This document shows positions 9,923 to 19,386 of a stretch of 64,000 bases of DNA, piece by piece. The stretch covers positions 62,001-126,000 of the forward strand of contig JAMPDQ010000002.1 in NCBI GenBank assembly GCA_023665575.1, read 5' to 3'. The stretch is from Candidatus Amulumruptor caecigallinarius (GTDB lineage: Bacteria > Bacteroidota > Bacteroidia > Bacteroidales > Muribaculaceae). How positions within the stretch are numbered: position 1 is the first letter of the stretch; every line of letters starts with the position of its first letter. The notes beneath the pieces were generated by a model that saw only the letters and a list, made by a program, of their open reading frames with translations, was not told the origin of the DNA and made no database searches. A program made the position numbers and the translations under genes.

Positions 9923-11170
9923 ATGGGAAAGAAAGTTCTTGTGATAGGAGGTGGAGGCCGGTGTCACGCAATAGTAGACAGCTTGTCGAAATCAGCCGAA
10001 GTGGAGAAGATATATTGCGCCCCGGGCAATGCAGGCATAGGCAAACAGGCAGAGCCGGTGCCGCTGCAGGTGGCCGACATAGACAATCTTCTTGAATTTG
10101 CAAAAAGTCACGCTATAGATCTCACTATAGTGGGTCCGGAAGCTTCACTTGCAGCCGGAATAACAAACGCATTCCGAGAGGCGGGACTGAAGATTTTCGG
10201 TCCTACCCGGGAGGCGGCACGCATTGAGAGCAGCAAGGAATATGCCAAGGATTTGATGAAACGCTACAACATTCCGACAGCAGCCTATCGCACTTTCAGC
10301 GACTTTGATGAGGCGTTGGCATATGTGAAGGCAGGGCCACTGCCCATCGTTATCAAATATGACGGGCTTGCGGCCGGCAAGGGAGTTGTGGTTGCACTCA
10401 CAGAGTCAGAGGCTGAAGATGCGCTCCGCGACATGCTTCTGGACTGCACATTCGGGGAAGGGCGCGTTGTGATAGAGGAATTTCTTGATGGTCCGGAATT
10501 CTCATTCATGTGTGTTGTCAATGGCAACAAACTTTATCCGCTCGACATTGCCCGCGACCACAAACGGGTTCATGATAACGACCGCGGCCCAAATACCGGA
10601 GGTATGGGCGCATATTCACCCGTTCCGTTTGTAACGGAAGAGATTCGCCGGAAAGCTCTTGACACCATAATGCGTCCGGTGGCCGAAGCAATGGTGAATG
10701 AGGGTGTGCCCTTCACCGGTGTGCTATATGGCGGACTCATTCTTCACAATGGTGTGCCCAAGGTGATAGAATTTAACGCACGCTTTGGAGATCCGGAAAC
10801 AGAGGTGGTGCTCCCGCGTCTGAAGAGCGACTTTTATAAATTTATCGATTCCGCTGTGGATGGCCTCCCCTTTGACACTGAATGGAAAGAGGAGAGTGTG
10901 CTTGGTGTTGTAATGGCGGCGGAAGGCTATCCGGGCAAATATGAGAAGGGACACATTATACACGGACTTGAGAAGATTGACACTCCGGTGTATCACATGG
11001 GCACGGCAATCCGCAAAGAAGAGACACTGACCGTGGGAGGCCGGGTGCTGATGGTGCTTGGCGAAGGAGCAAGCCTTGCCGAAGCTCGCGAAAAGGCTTA
11101 TTCTGCGGTGGGGAAGATCGATTGCCGAGCTCTGTTCTATCGCACCGATATAGGAGCAAGAGAGGCATAG
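9923..11170 (+). CDS. purD: Phosphoribosylamine-glycine ligase (GAR synthetase)
   Basis: ATP-grasp enzyme making GAR from phosphoribosylamine and glycine. It has 415 residues, a typical length. The phosphate-binding loop near 9-16 reads GGGGRCHA where most PurD proteins have GGREHA, so a Cys replaces the usual Glu. The ATP-grasp core includes IKYDGLAAGKGV near 143-154, NTGGMGAYSP near 217-226 and EFNARFGDPE near 282-291. Its product feeds the formyl transfer done by purT, encoded 10 kb downstream. Confidence 0.96.
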   Translation: MGKKVLVIGGGGRCHAIVDSLSKSAEVEKIYCAPGNAGIGKQAEPVPLQVADIDNLLEFAKSHAIDLTIVGPEASLAAGITNAFREAGLKIFGPTREAARIESSKEYAKDLMKRYNIPTAAYRTFSDFDEALAYVKAGPLPIVIKYDGLAAGKGVVVALTESEAEDALRDMLLDCTFGEGRVVIEEFLDGPEFSFMCVVNGNKLYPLDIARDHKRVHDNDRGPNTGGMGAYSPVPFVTEEIRRKALDTIMRPVAEAMVNEGVPFTGVLYGGLILHNGVPKVIEFNARFGDPETEVVLPRLKSDFYKFIDSAVDGLPFDTEWKEESVLGVVMAAEGYPGKYEKGHIIHGLEKIDTPVYHMGTAIRKEETLTVGGRVLMVLGEGASLAEAREKAYSAVGKIDCRALFYRTDIGAREA

Positions 11171-11206
11171 AGCTCGGGAATTGGGAAGCGCGGATTGGGG
11201 GTTGAA
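11171..11206 (+). repeat. Degenerate purine-rich (GAATTGGGA-like) intergenic tract
   Basis: A short stretch of imperfect ATTGGG units lies between purD and folD. Similar tracts occur at about 40378-40445, 44285-44330, 49141-49212 and, on the other strand, 58610-58690. All are intergenic. Confidence 0.45.
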
Positions 11207-11231
11207 AATTAAACAAAATCACATTTTATAC

Positions 11232-12089
11232 ATGATAATTAACGGTAAAGACCTCGCACGTGAAATAAAAGAGGATATTGCGACAAAAGTGCCGGAATAT
11301 ATTGAGAAATACGGACGTGCTCCACATTTGGCTGTGATTCTTGTTGGAGAAGATCCGGCGAGCATGTCATATGTAAAATCCAAAGGTAAGGATGCTGAAC
11401 AGGTAGGCTACCAAAGCACAACAATCCGGCTTCCCGAATCGACATCAGAGGAAGAATTGCTAAAAGTGATCAGCAATCTTAACACCGACAACAGTGTTGA
11501 CGGCATACTTGTGCAGCTACCGGTGCCGGCACATATCAATGAGGACCGTGTGATTGAAGCAATTTCTCATGAAAAGGATGTTGACGGGTTTCATCCGGCC
11601 AATGTTGCAGCGCTTTGGCAGAAACGCAGCTGTGTGTATCCTTGCACGCCAAAGGGAGTGATGCGGATGCTCGACAAAGCCGGTGTGGATATAGAAGGCA
11701 AACGCGCCGTAGTGATCGGGCGCAGCAATATTGTAGGGCTTCCCATGGCCAAGATGCTTCTTGACCGCAATGCCACAGTGACCATAGCCCACAGCCGCAC
11801 GAAGAATCTCGCTGAGCTTACGCGTCAGGCCGACATTCTCATAGCGGCAGTGGGGCGCTTGCGATTTGTCACCAAAGATATGGTTGCTCCGGGCGCAGTA
11901 GTGATTGACGTAGGTGTAAACCGCGACCCGGCAACGGGGAAGCTGGCCGGCGATGTGGATTATGAGGCAGTTGAAAGCATAGCGTCGGTGATTACGCCGG
12001 TGCCCGGCGGAGTGGGGCCGATGACCCGCGCATGTTTGATGGAGAATACGCTTGAATGCTATCTCCAGGCTCAAAACAATAAAAAATAA
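11232..12089 (+). CDS. folD: Methylenetetrahydrofolate dehydrogenase / methenyl-THF cyclohydrolase
   Basis: Makes 10-formyl-THF for PurH from methylene-THF. The reading frame is open from 11181, but the family start MIINGKDLA begins at 11232, giving 285 residues, normal for FolD. Visible motifs are YVKSKGKDAEQVG with the catalytic Lys near 55, VQLPVPAHI near 98, DVDGFHP near 119 and the NADP loop VIGRSNIVGLPMA near 161. Its presence inside the purine array supports supply of the one-carbon donor. Confidence 0.95.
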   Translation: MIINGKDLAREIKEDIATKVPEYIEKYGRAPHLAVILVGEDPASMSYVKSKGKDAEQVGYQSTTIRLPESTSEEELLKVISNLNTDNSVDGILVQLPVPAHINEDRVIEAISHEKDVDGFHPANVAALWQKRSCVYPCTPKGVMRMLDKAGVDIEGKRAVVIGRSNIVGLPMAKMLLDRNATVTIAHSRTKNLAELTRQADILIAAVGRLRFVTKDMVAPGAVVIDVGVNRDPATGKLAGDVDYEAVESIASVITPVPGGVGPMTRACLMENTLECYLQAQNNKK

Positions 12090-12095
12090 GAAGAT

Positions 12096-13394
12096 ATGAT
12101 TCCCAGATATTCACGACCTCAGATGCGCGCCATCTGGACGGAAGAAAACAAATTTGACGCTTATCTCAAAGTGGAGATACTTTCTGCGGAGGCATGGCGC
12201 GAACTTGGAGTGGTGCCTCCGGAAGACATTGACAAACTTTGGAAGAACGCCACATTCAATATTGACCGCATAAAGGAAATTGAGGAGCAGACACGCCACG
12301 ACATAGTGGCATTCACACGCGCTGTGAGTGAATCACTTGGCGAGGAACGCAAGTGGGTTCATTACGGACTGACATCCACAGATGTGGTAGATACAGCCAA
12401 CGGTTATCTTCTCAAGCAGGCCAACGACATTCTTCGCGAGGATCTCTCCAAATTTGTGGAGATGCTTCGCAAACAAGCAATCAAATATAAATATACACCT
12501 TGCATCGGCCGAACTCACGGCATTCATGCCGACATAACATCGTTCGGCCTCAAATGGGTGCTTTGGCACGCAGAGATGGAGCGCAACATAAAGCGTTTTG
12601 AGGCTGCGGCCCGCGGGGTGGAAGCGGGCAAAATCAGCGGTGCAGTAGGCAATTTCGCCAACATACCGCCGTTTGTGCAGGATTATGTGTGTGGGAAGCT
12701 CGGCATAGAGAGCGCGGATGTGTCGACACAGGTGATTCAGCGCGACCGTCACGCATACTATCTTGCCACCATCGCACTTATCGGAGCATCAATCGAGCAG
12801 ATGGCTATGGAGGTGAGAGGGTTGCAACGCACCGAGGTGCACGAAGTGGAGGAAGCGTTTGGCAAGGGTCAGAAAGGCTCGAGCGCAATGCCCCACAAGC
12901 GCAACCCCATCGGCTCTGAAAACATGTGTGGATGTGCGCGTGTGCTCCGCGGATATATGGTCACGTCATATGAGAATGTGGCATTATGGCATGAGCGCGA
13001 CATATCTCATTCGGCCACAGAGAGAATAATTCTTCCGGATGCCACAATGCTTCTTGACTATATGCTCAACCGCATGTGCAACATTCTGGGGAATCTCACT
13101 GTGTTTGAAGACCGGATGAAAAGCAATATCTATATCACAAATGGTGTGATATTCGCCCAGCGAGTCATGAATGCACTCATCGCCAAAGGTTTCGCACGCG
13201 AACAGGCCTACGACACGGTGCAGCCGGTGGCCATGGCCGCAATGGCGCAGGGTGTGGCATATTCCGACCTGCTGATGGAGAATCCCGTGATACTTGAGAA
13301 CCTCACAAAAGAGGAGCTTGAGAATTGCTTCACGCTCGATTATTACATGAAGAACGTAGATTACATTTACAAACGCAATAAAATAGAGGAATAA
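12096..13394 (+). CDS. purB: Adenylosuccinate lyase
   Basis: Cleaves SAICAR to AICAR and adenylosuccinate to AMP, releasing fumarate, so it serves both the main pathway and the AMP branch. It has 432 residues. The aspartase/fumarase-family signature SSAMPHKRNP is near 267-276, and GRTHGIHAD near 143 carries the catalytic His. The gene begins 6 bases after folD. Its TAA overlaps the purA ATG (TAATG). Confidence 0.97.
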   Translation: MIPRYSRPQMRAIWTEENKFDAYLKVEILSAEAWRELGVVPPEDIDKLWKNATFNIDRIKEIEEQTRHDIVAFTRAVSESLGEERKWVHYGLTSTDVVDTANGYLLKQANDILREDLSKFVEMLRKQAIKYKYTPCIGRTHGIHADITSFGLKWVLWHAEMERNIKRFEAAARGVEAGKISGAVGNFANIPPFVQDYVCGKLGIESADVSTQVIQRDRHAYYLATIALIGASIEQMAMEVRGLQRTEVHEVEEAFGKGQKGSSAMPHKRNPIGSENMCGCARVLRGYMVTSYENVALWHERDISHSATERIILPDATMLLDYMLNRMCNILGNLTVFEDRMKSNIYITNGVIFAQRVMNALIAKGFAREQAYDTVQPVAMAAMAQGVAYSDLLMENPVILENLTKEELENCFTLDYYMKNVDYIYKRNKIEE

Positions 13395-14686
13395 TGTCGG
13401 AAAGATTGGTTGTAATCGGCTCCCAATGGGGAGACGAGGGTAAAGGAAAAATTACCGACTATTTTGCATGCCGTGCGGATATGGTGGTCCGCTATCAGGG
13501 CGGCAACAATGCCGGCCACAGCGTAATGTTCAACGGCCGGAAATATTCGCTGCAAAGCATCCCGTCGGGAATTTTTAATCCCGACACTGTGAATGTGATG
13601 GGCAACGGCATGGTGGTCAATCCGGAGTCGGTTATTGTGGAACTTGACCGGCTACACAAACAGGGTGTGACCGACTACAAGCTCTTTATCTCCGACAGAG
13701 CTGCCATGGTGATGCCCTGGCATGCAGATTTGGACGGCGCCTATGAGCAGCTGAAAGGAGGCAAACTCATCGGCACCACGAAGAAGGGAATAGGCCCGGC
13801 CTATTGCGACAAGTATGGGCGCGTTGGCCTCCGCATGGGAGACCTTCTCGAGCCGGAATATTTTGCAGAAAGACTTAAGGACGCACTCTCTCAGAAGAAT
13901 ATGGAGTTAGAGTCGCTCGGACTTCCCACTTATAAATTTGAGGAGGTGTATGCACGCTATATGGAAATTGCCAAGACACTTTCTCCCATGATAACCGACA
14001 CATCTGACTTGATCAACAAAGCATTGCGCACGGAGAATAAGATTTTGTTTGAGGGAGCCCAAGGGATGATGCTTTGCATAGATCATGGCACCTATCCGTT
14101 TGTCACAAGCTCCACACCATCATCGGCAAGCGTGCCTGTGGGAGCGGGCATATCGCCTAAATGGATTGACAATGTTGTGGGAGTGGCCAAGGCATATTGC
14201 ACACGCGTGGGCGAGGGGCCGTTCCCCACTGAGCTTCTCGATGCAACAGCCCATGAGATTCGCGAACGGGGACACGAATATGGCACTGTCACCGGACGCC
14301 CGCGGCGTGTAGGCTGGTTTGACGCTGTAGTGGCACGCTATACAAGCAGACTTGCCGGAATCGACTATTGGGCACTGATGCTTTTTGATGTGCTGTCAGG
14401 TCTTGACAAGGTGAAGATTTGCACTCATTATGAGCTTGACGGCGTATTGGTTGACACGCCGCCGTCGACAATTTCCCGGTTATCACGCTGCAAGCCGGTG
14501 TTTATAGAGCTCGAAGGATGGAGCGAAGATATAACGGGTGTGAAATCATTTGATGAGCTTCCGGATGCGGCCAAGGCATATGTGCGTAAGATAGAAGAGC
14601 TTACAGAGGTGCCCGTGGGAGTAATTTCTGTGGGGCCGGATCGTACACAGACGATAATAGTGTCGGAAAAATTAAAGAATTTTTAG
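13394..14686 (+). CDS. purA: Adenylosuccinate synthetase
   Basis: GTP-dependent first step from IMP to AMP. It has 430 residues, the typical length. The P-loop GDEGKGK is at 13-19, and GNNAGHS near 37-43 carries the catalytic His. GTTKKGIGPAY lies near 129, and the GTP-specificity segment is toward the C-terminus. It is followed after 2 bases by guaB, so both branches from IMP sit side by side. Confidence 0.97.
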   Translation: MSERLVVIGSQWGDEGKGKITDYFACRADMVVRYQGGNNAGHSVMFNGRKYSLQSIPSGIFNPDTVNVMGNGMVVNPESVIVELDRLHKQGVTDYKLFISDRAAMVMPWHADLDGAYEQLKGGKLIGTTKKGIGPAYCDKYGRVGLRMGDLLEPEYFAERLKDALSQKNMELESLGLPTYKFEEVYARYMEIAKTLSPMITDTSDLINKALRTENKILFEGAQGMMLCIDHGTYPFVTSSTPSSASVPVGAGISPKWIDNVVGVAKAYCTRVGEGPFPTELLDATAHEIRERGHEYGTVTGRPRRVGWFDAVVARYTSRLAGIDYWALMLFDVLSGLDKVKICTHYELDGVLVDTPPSTISRLSRCKPVFIELEGWSEDITGVKSFDELPDAAKAYVRKIEELTEVPVGVISVGPDRTQTIIVSEKLKNF

Positions 14687-14688
14687 TT

Positions 14689-16164
14689 ATGTCATTTTTA
14701 AAGGATAAAGTAGTTGAAGAGGGAATGACGTTTGACGACGTTCTTCTTGTGCCGGCCTATTCGGAGGTGACCCCAAACATGGTGGATGTAAAAACGCGGT
14801 TCTCGCGCAATATCACTCTGAACATACCTGTGGTGTCGGCAGCGATGGACACTGTGACAGAAGCGGCCATGGCAATAGCGATTGCCCGTCAGGGGGGGAT
14901 CGGAGTGATACATAAAAACATGTCGATAGAGGCACAGGCAGCCGAGGTCAGGAAGGTGAAGCGCGCAGAGAGTGGCATGATATTCGATCCCGTCACCATC
15001 ACTCCCGAGCAGACGGTTGGCGATGCAAAGCATATTATGCACGAGAATCACATCGGCGGCATTCCGGTGGTAGACAGCAATATGCGTCTTGCGGGAATTG
15101 TAACGAACCGCGACCTCCGCTTTCAGACAGATGAAAATCTGCCGATTTCGGAAGTTATGACCAAAGACAACATTGTCACAACCACAAATCCCGACCTCAC
15201 GGAGGCATCGCAGATTTTGCTGCGTCATAAAATCGAGAAGCTGCCGGTGGTAGACGCCAACAACAAGCTTGTGGGGCTTATCACCTATCGCGACATAACC
15301 AAAATAGAAGATTATCCCAATGCATGCAAAGACAGTAAGGGTCGTCTGCGTGTCGCAGCGGGAGTCGGTGTGACAAGCGACACACTCAGACGTGTGGAGG
15401 CACTGGTGAACGCCGGAGTTGATGCAGTAGTGATAGACACGGCGCACGGACATTCGGCGAATGTTGTTAACACGCTGAAAGACGTTAAGAAAAACTTTCC
15501 GGGGATTGACGTACTGGTGGGGAATATCGCCACCGCGGAAGCAGCTGAATATCTGATTAAGAATGGGGCAGATGGAATCAAGGTGGGCATTGGCCCGGGC
15601 TCCATTTGCACCACACGCATTGTGGCCGGAGTGGGAGTGCCCCAGCTCAGTGCCATTTACAATTGCTCGCAAGTGGCCGCGAAGCACAATGTTCCGGTGA
15701 TTGGCGATGGCGGACTCCGTTATTCGGGCGACGTTGTGAAGGCTATAGCAGCCGGTGCCGACTGTGTGATGATGGGCTCAATGCTCGCCGGCACAGAGGA
15801 ATCACCGGGAGAAACAATCATATATAATGGTCGCAAATTCAAAGCTTACAGAGGCATGGGATCGATTGAGGCTATGGAAGCAGGCTCCAAAGACCGCTAT
15901 TTCCAAAGCGAGACAAAAGATTCAAGCAAGTTTGTTCCGGAAGGAATCGTGGCTCGCGTGCCTTACAAGGGAACTTTGTATGAAACAATTTATCAGCTTC
16001 TCGGCGGCCTGCGCTCCGGCATGGGATATTGCGGCGCAAAAGATATCAATGCGCTCCATAATGCCCGCTTCGTGCGCATCACATCGGCCGGTGTGATTGA
16101 GAATCACCCGCATGACGTGACAATTACAAAGGAGGCTCCCAACTATTCACCAGGCAGCAATTAA
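14689..16164 (+). CDS. guaB: IMP dehydrogenase
   Basis: Oxidises IMP to XMP, the committed step to GMP. It has 491 residues. The TIM-barrel halves flank two CBS domains (about 102-150 and 155-210), which usually bind adenine or guanine nucleotides for regulation. The catalytic loop [11 protein letters not shown] places the nucleophile at C307. The [14 protein letters not shown] segment near 364 and the mobile flap follow. guaA begins 5 bases after its stop. Confidence 0.98.
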   Translation: MSFLKDKVVEEGMTFDDVLLVPAYSEVTPNMVDVKTRFSRNITLNIPVVSAAMDTVTEAAMAIAIARQGGIGVIHKNMSIEAQAAEVRKVKRAESGMIFDPVTITPEQTVGDAKHIMHENHIGGIPVVDSNMRLAGIVTNRDLRFQTDENLPISEVMTKDNIVTTTNPDLTEASQILLRHKIEKLPVVDANNKLVGLITYRDITKIEDYPNACKDSKGRLRVAAGVGVTSDTLRRVEALVNAGVDAVVIDTAHGHSANVVNTLKDVKKNFPGIDVLVGNIATAEAAEYLIKNGADGIKVGIGPGSICTTRIVAGVGVPQLSAIYNCSQVAAKHNVPVIGDGGLRYSGDVVKAIAAGADCVMMGSMLAGTEESPGETIIYNGRKFKAYRGMGSIEAMEAGSKDRYFQSETKDSSKFVPEGIVARVPYKGTLYETIYQLLGGLRSGMGYCGAKDINALHNARFVRITSAGVIENHPHDVTITKEAPNYSPGSN

Positions 16165-16169
16165 TTTCG

Positions 16170-17696
16170 ATGGAAAAGATACTGATTATAGATTTCGGGT
16201 CGCAGTATACCCAGCTTATCGCCCGCAGGGTTCGCGAGCTTAACGTGTATTGTGAGATTCATCCTTTCAACCATCTTCCGGAGGCTGATGCCGATGTAAA
16301 GGGTGTGATTTTATCCGGGAGTCCGGCTTCTGTGCGTGATGCCGGATCACCGCGTATTGACCTTTCACAATATAAGGGGAAATATCCGTTGCTTGGTGTG
16401 TGCTACGGAGCTCAATTGCTGGCTTATGAATATGGGGGCAATGTGCAGGGCGCGCCGAGCCGCGAATATGGGCGTGCCATGCTTACGGTGGTGGCTCCCG
16501 CCGACCCTTTGATGAATGAGATTCCTTCACCCACACAAGTATGGATGTCGCATGGTGACACTATTACTGACATACCGGAGAATTACCGCATCATAGGCTC
16601 GACGGATAATGTCAGGGTGGCCGCCTACCGAATTGAGGGAGAAAACACATGGGGAATACAGTTCCACCCGGAAGTGTTTCATTCCACCGACGGTCCGCGT
16701 CTGCTGTCGAATTTCGTGCTCGGCATTTGCGGCTGCGCGGGCAACTGGAGCCCCGCATCCTTTATTGATTCAACGGTGGCTGAGCTGAAGAGCAGGATTG
16801 GCAATGACAAGGTGATTCTGGGTCTTTCAGGAGGTGTTGATTCCACTGTGGCCGCCGTGCTTCTGAATAAGGCAATTGGCAACAATCTGCATTGTATTTT
16901 TGTAAACAATGGTTTGCTGCGCGCCAATGAGTTTGATGACGTGCTCGCGCAATATAAGGGCATGGGGCTGAATGTCAGAGGTGTTGACGCATCCGACAGA
17001 TTTTATGCGGATTTGAAGGGTGTGACTGATCCCGAGCGCAAGCGCAAGATAATCGGCCGCGACTTTGTTGAGGTGTTCAATGAGGAGGCGAAAAAGATAG
17101 AGGGGGCATCGTGGCTCGGACAAGGAACCATATATCCTGATGTCATTGAGAGTTGTTCTGTGAAGGGACCCTCGGCCACCATTAAATCCCACCACAATGT
17201 AGGGGGGCTCCCGAAAGAGATGAATTTGAAAATTGTGGAGCCGTTGCGCCTGCTTTTCAAGGATGAGGTGCGCAGGGTTGGCAAGGCATTGGGCATTTCT
17301 CCGGAGCTTTTAGGTCGTCATCCTTTTCCGGGGCCGGGACTTGGCATCCGCATATTGGGAGAAGTTACGGCTGAAAAGGTTCGTGTGCTCCAGGCAGCCG
17401 ACAAGATATTTATAGACAACCTGAGAGAATCGGGTTGGTATGACAAAATATGGCAGGCGGGCGTGATGCTTCTGCCGGTGCAGAGCGTTGGTGTGATGGG
17501 GGATGAACGCACATATGAGAGTTGCGTGGCGCTACGCGCGGTGATTTCCACAGATGGCATGACAGCCGATTGGGTGCACATTCCTTACGAATTGCTGGCC
17601 AAAGTCAGTAACGAAATCATTAATAAAGTGCGCGGAGTGAACCGCGTGGTATATGACATTTCCTCCAAACCGCCGGCAACTATCGAGTGGGAATAA
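16170..17696 (+). CDS. guaA: GMP synthase, glutamine-hydrolysing
   Basis: Aminates XMP to GMP. It has 508 residues, a typical length. The class I glutaminase domain covers about 1-190, with nucleophile C78 (GVCYGAQ) and the QFHPEV His/Glu pair near 168. The ATP-pyrophosphatase P-loop LSGGVDST lies near 219-226, and the dimerisation domain ends in KPPATIEWE. It is the last gene of the array, and a strong terminator starts 18 bases after its stop. Confidence 0.98.
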   Translation: MEKILIIDFGSQYTQLIARRVRELNVYCEIHPFNHLPEADADVKGVILSGSPASVRDAGSPRIDLSQYKGKYPLLGVCYGAQLLAYEYGGNVQGAPSREYGRAMLTVVAPADPLMNEIPSPTQVWMSHGDTITDIPENYRIIGSTDNVRVAAYRIEGENTWGIQFHPEVFHSTDGPRLLSNFVLGICGCAGNWSPASFIDSTVAELKSRIGNDKVILGLSGGVDSTVAAVLLNKAIGNNLHCIFVNNGLLRANEFDDVLAQYKGMGLNVRGVDASDRFYADLKGVTDPERKRKIIGRDFVEVFNEEAKKIEGASWLGQGTIYPDVIESCSVKGPSATIKSHHNVGGLPKEMNLKIVEPLRLLFKDEVRRVGKALGISPELLGRHPFPGPGLGIRILGEVTAEKVRVLQAADKIFIDNLRESGWYDKIWQAGVMLLPVQSVGVMGDERTYESCVALRAVISTDGMTADWVHIPYELLAKVSNEIINKVRGVNRVVYDISSKPPATIEWE

Positions 17697-17713
17697 GGGG
17701 AGGCAAATTAGAT

Positions 17714-17758
17714 GGAATCCTTATCGGCAACTTTTCCGGTGAGGATTCCTTATTTTTT
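17714..17758 (+). terminator. Intrinsic terminator of the nucleotide superoperon
   Basis: GGAATCCT (17714-17721) pairs with AGGATTCC (17742-17749), with further CGG/CCG pairing inside, followed by a T-rich run. It closes the array after guaA. Confidence 0.9.
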
Positions 17759-17780
17759 ATAGAGCAATTTTTTATTCTTA

Positions 17781-17828
17781 CTGTCCACTAAATAATTTTA
17801 TTGCCTTGCAAAATTATTTAGCGGACAG
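17781..17828. repeat. Near-perfect 19-nt inverted repeat
   Basis: CTGTCCACTAAATAATTTT (17781-17799) is complementary to 17810-17828 with one mismatch, around a 10-nt loop. No T-run follows. It resembles the end of an insertion element, or could be a protein-binding site. The remaining bases to 18006 show no gene. Confidence 0.6.
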
Positions 17829-18006
17829 CCACACCGGGAACACTCCGCTTTCGAAACGTATCAGACATATCTTTTAGATTTGCAGTCTAATTTTATAACA
17901 GATAGATTGATAATCCTTTGAGTGCTTCGATATATTGAATACGTTGCGGATAACCGGGCAATGTTCACATGTGTTCATTCTATACGAATTTTCCATAAAG
18001 AGCGAA

Positions 18007-18306
18007 TCAATGCATCTCTCTTGCGATGTGCCTGACAGCAGCGATGGGATGAAAGAAAATCATTCGCGGGCCTGAATAGCGCATAACAATCTTGATTTTT
18101 TCTTTCATATCCGGGCGGTAGCAATGCACCCTGCATTTGCGGCAGCTGGACTTGTCTTCGCCAAACGGGCATATTGACAGGCGCAATTTGGCATACTCCA
18201 ACAGCTCAACGCAATCGGGACACAACTCGCGGTTGCCCTCTTTGTAACGGCAATAAATGCGAATCATCTGCTCTACAGTGTGTTTTTCTCTCTCAATTCG
18301 TTTCAT
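18007..18306 (-). CDS. YgbA-like protein (nitrous oxide-stimulated promoter family)
   Basis: Protein of 99 residues matching the YgbA_NO family, whose E. coli member is induced by nitric oxide through NsrR. Exact biochemistry is unknown. Visible features are the N-terminal EREKHTVEQMIRIYCR helix and a cysteine-rich centre (C-x2-C near 29-32, then SICPFGEDKSSCRKCRVHCYRP). The end is GPRMIFFHPIAAVRHI. The Cys spacing suggests a metal or cluster site. It is a single gene read away from its neighbours. A role in nitrosative stress is inferred from the family. Confidence 0.85.
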   Translation of the reverse strand: MKRIEREKHTVEQMIRIYCRYKEGNRELCPDCVELLEYAKLRLSICPFGEDKSSCRKCRVHCYRPDMKEKIKIVMRYSGPRMIFFHPIAAVRHIAREMH

Positions 18307-18418
18307 GTGTTAGTGGTGTATCCGACACTTACGGCATTTATCAAATGTTTCCAATTTTTTCCCAACTTGCGAAACCACACTTAAAGAATATCTTCAACGA
18401 TTAAATCAGTTTGTTTCA

Positions 18419-18434
18419 GCAACTTTCGCGTTGC
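18419..18434. promoter_or_regulatory. Inverted repeat upstream of the ygbA-like gene
   Basis: GCAAC-TTTCGC-GTTGC lies about 115 bases upstream of the ygbA-like start. It has the shape of a dimeric-regulator operator (CRP/FNR-like), but the regulator is unknown. No clear -7 box was found close to the gene. Confidence 0.3.
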
Positions 18435-18634
18435 AATTCAGTCGCATACTCATACACACATGCACTCTGCGGTGAAATCAACAAAACAAGGACTGCGTTT
18501 TATCTATTCATCTGTTGAAGTGATAAAAAGTTTAAAACATTTCTTTTATAAGCTACTTGCAAAGATATGCAACAGCGGGTAAAGGTGTGTGATGATTAAG
18601 ATATTTTAACAAAATTAAAAAATATCTAACTTTG

Positions 18635-18688
18635 GCCTCGTTTCATAAAAAATAGCGGTCGCCCGGGCGGCTATTTTTATAAAACGCC
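18635..18688. repeat. Dispersed palindromic repeat, compact hairpin copy
   Basis: The arms GGCCTCGTTTCATAAAAAATAGC and GCTATTTTTATAAAACGCC are inverted around a GC-rich centre (CGCCCGGGCG). Its right edge overlaps the region giving the -35-like TTTG of the next promoter. Confidence 0.75.
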
Positions 18689-18719
18689 TTTGCATAGTTG
18701 CAAATATTTTATAGATTTG
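18689..18719 (+). promoter_or_regulatory. Promoter of the lipoprotein gene at 18790
   Basis: TTTG (18689-18692), a 19-nt spacer and TAGATTTG (18712-18719). The -33 element starts at the very edge of the palindromic repeat. A single repeat arm (TCTGTTTCATAAAG, about 18751-18764) lies in the 5' leader. Confidence 0.65.
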
Positions 18720-18789
18720 TAGAATTCTGTGGATAACAGACACCCCTCAATCTGTTTCATAAAGGATTAATCACCAAAACATATCAATC

Positions 18790-19284
18790 ATGAGAAAAAC
18801 ACTATTTGGGTGCACAGCACTTCTGGCCATTGCAATCGCATCATGCAATTCATCAAGCGGCAAGACCGAGACAGCCGAAGCAGATGCTGAATTTGCAGCT
18901 GCACAACCGATGGAAAGTGGTCAATACTCGGTGACAGGCTACAAGATTACTGGCAAAAACGCTATGGAAGGCAAATTTGACGGACGCATGCTAATATCGC
19001 TGAGTCCGGAAGCATCTTCACTTTATGTGTATGAGAATGGCAACCGCACCGGCATTGACTACAAGGTGGTGCTTTCGAAATCATTTGAAAAGAAAGACAG
19101 CGTCTATGTGGGTGCAGATTCAAAAGGGCGTCCGGTGAGAATCACCCCTGACAGCTCGGGATATAGACTTACCTTCGAAAAGGCTGCCGACACATGCAGC
19201 TTCCAAGTGGAGAAAGCGCCCCTCTCCACCGGCACACCGTTTGAAATCCTTGAGCGGATAAACAAGCAGATGCAGAAAAAATAG
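18790..19284 (+). CDS. Putative lipoprotein, unknown function
   Basis: Protein of 164 residues with an N-terminal signal peptide (MRKTLFGCTALLAIAIAS) ending in a lipobox with Cys19. It should be lipid-anchored in the envelope. The rest is soluble and predicted beta-rich, and resembles the small NlpE-like or DUF-type lipoproteins of Bacteroidales only in general form. I do not recognise a specific family. It has its own promoter 70 bases upstream. The stretch from its stop to tnaA holds the tnaA control region. Confidence 0.8.
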   Translation: MRKTLFGCTALLAIAIASCNSSSGKTETAEADAEFAAAQPMESGQYSVTGYKITGKNAMEGKFDGRMLISLSPEASSLYVYENGNRTGIDYKVVLSKSFEKKDSVYVGADSKGRPVRITPDSSGYRLTFEKAADTCSFQVEKAPLSTGTPFEILERINKQMQKK

Positions 19285-19355
19285 CAAAGCGTTAAAATTA
19301 TTTAAAATACAGACACGTTTTAAAGAAACGAGGTCTAAATATTTTATTTGATTTT

Positions 19356-19385
19356 TTTGTATATCATATTTTTTTAGTATTTTTG
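19356..19385 (+). promoter_or_regulatory. Candidate tnaA promoter
   Basis: TTTG (19356-19359), an 18-nt spacer and TATTTTTG (19378-19385). The transcript would begin near 19389-19391, about 105 bases before tnaA. Confidence 0.55.
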
Positions 19386-19386
19386 G

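Noticed and set aside
14698..15687. 329-residue minus-strand ORF opposite guaB
   Set aside because: Antisense shadow of guaB; Cys/His/Arg-rich with no domain.
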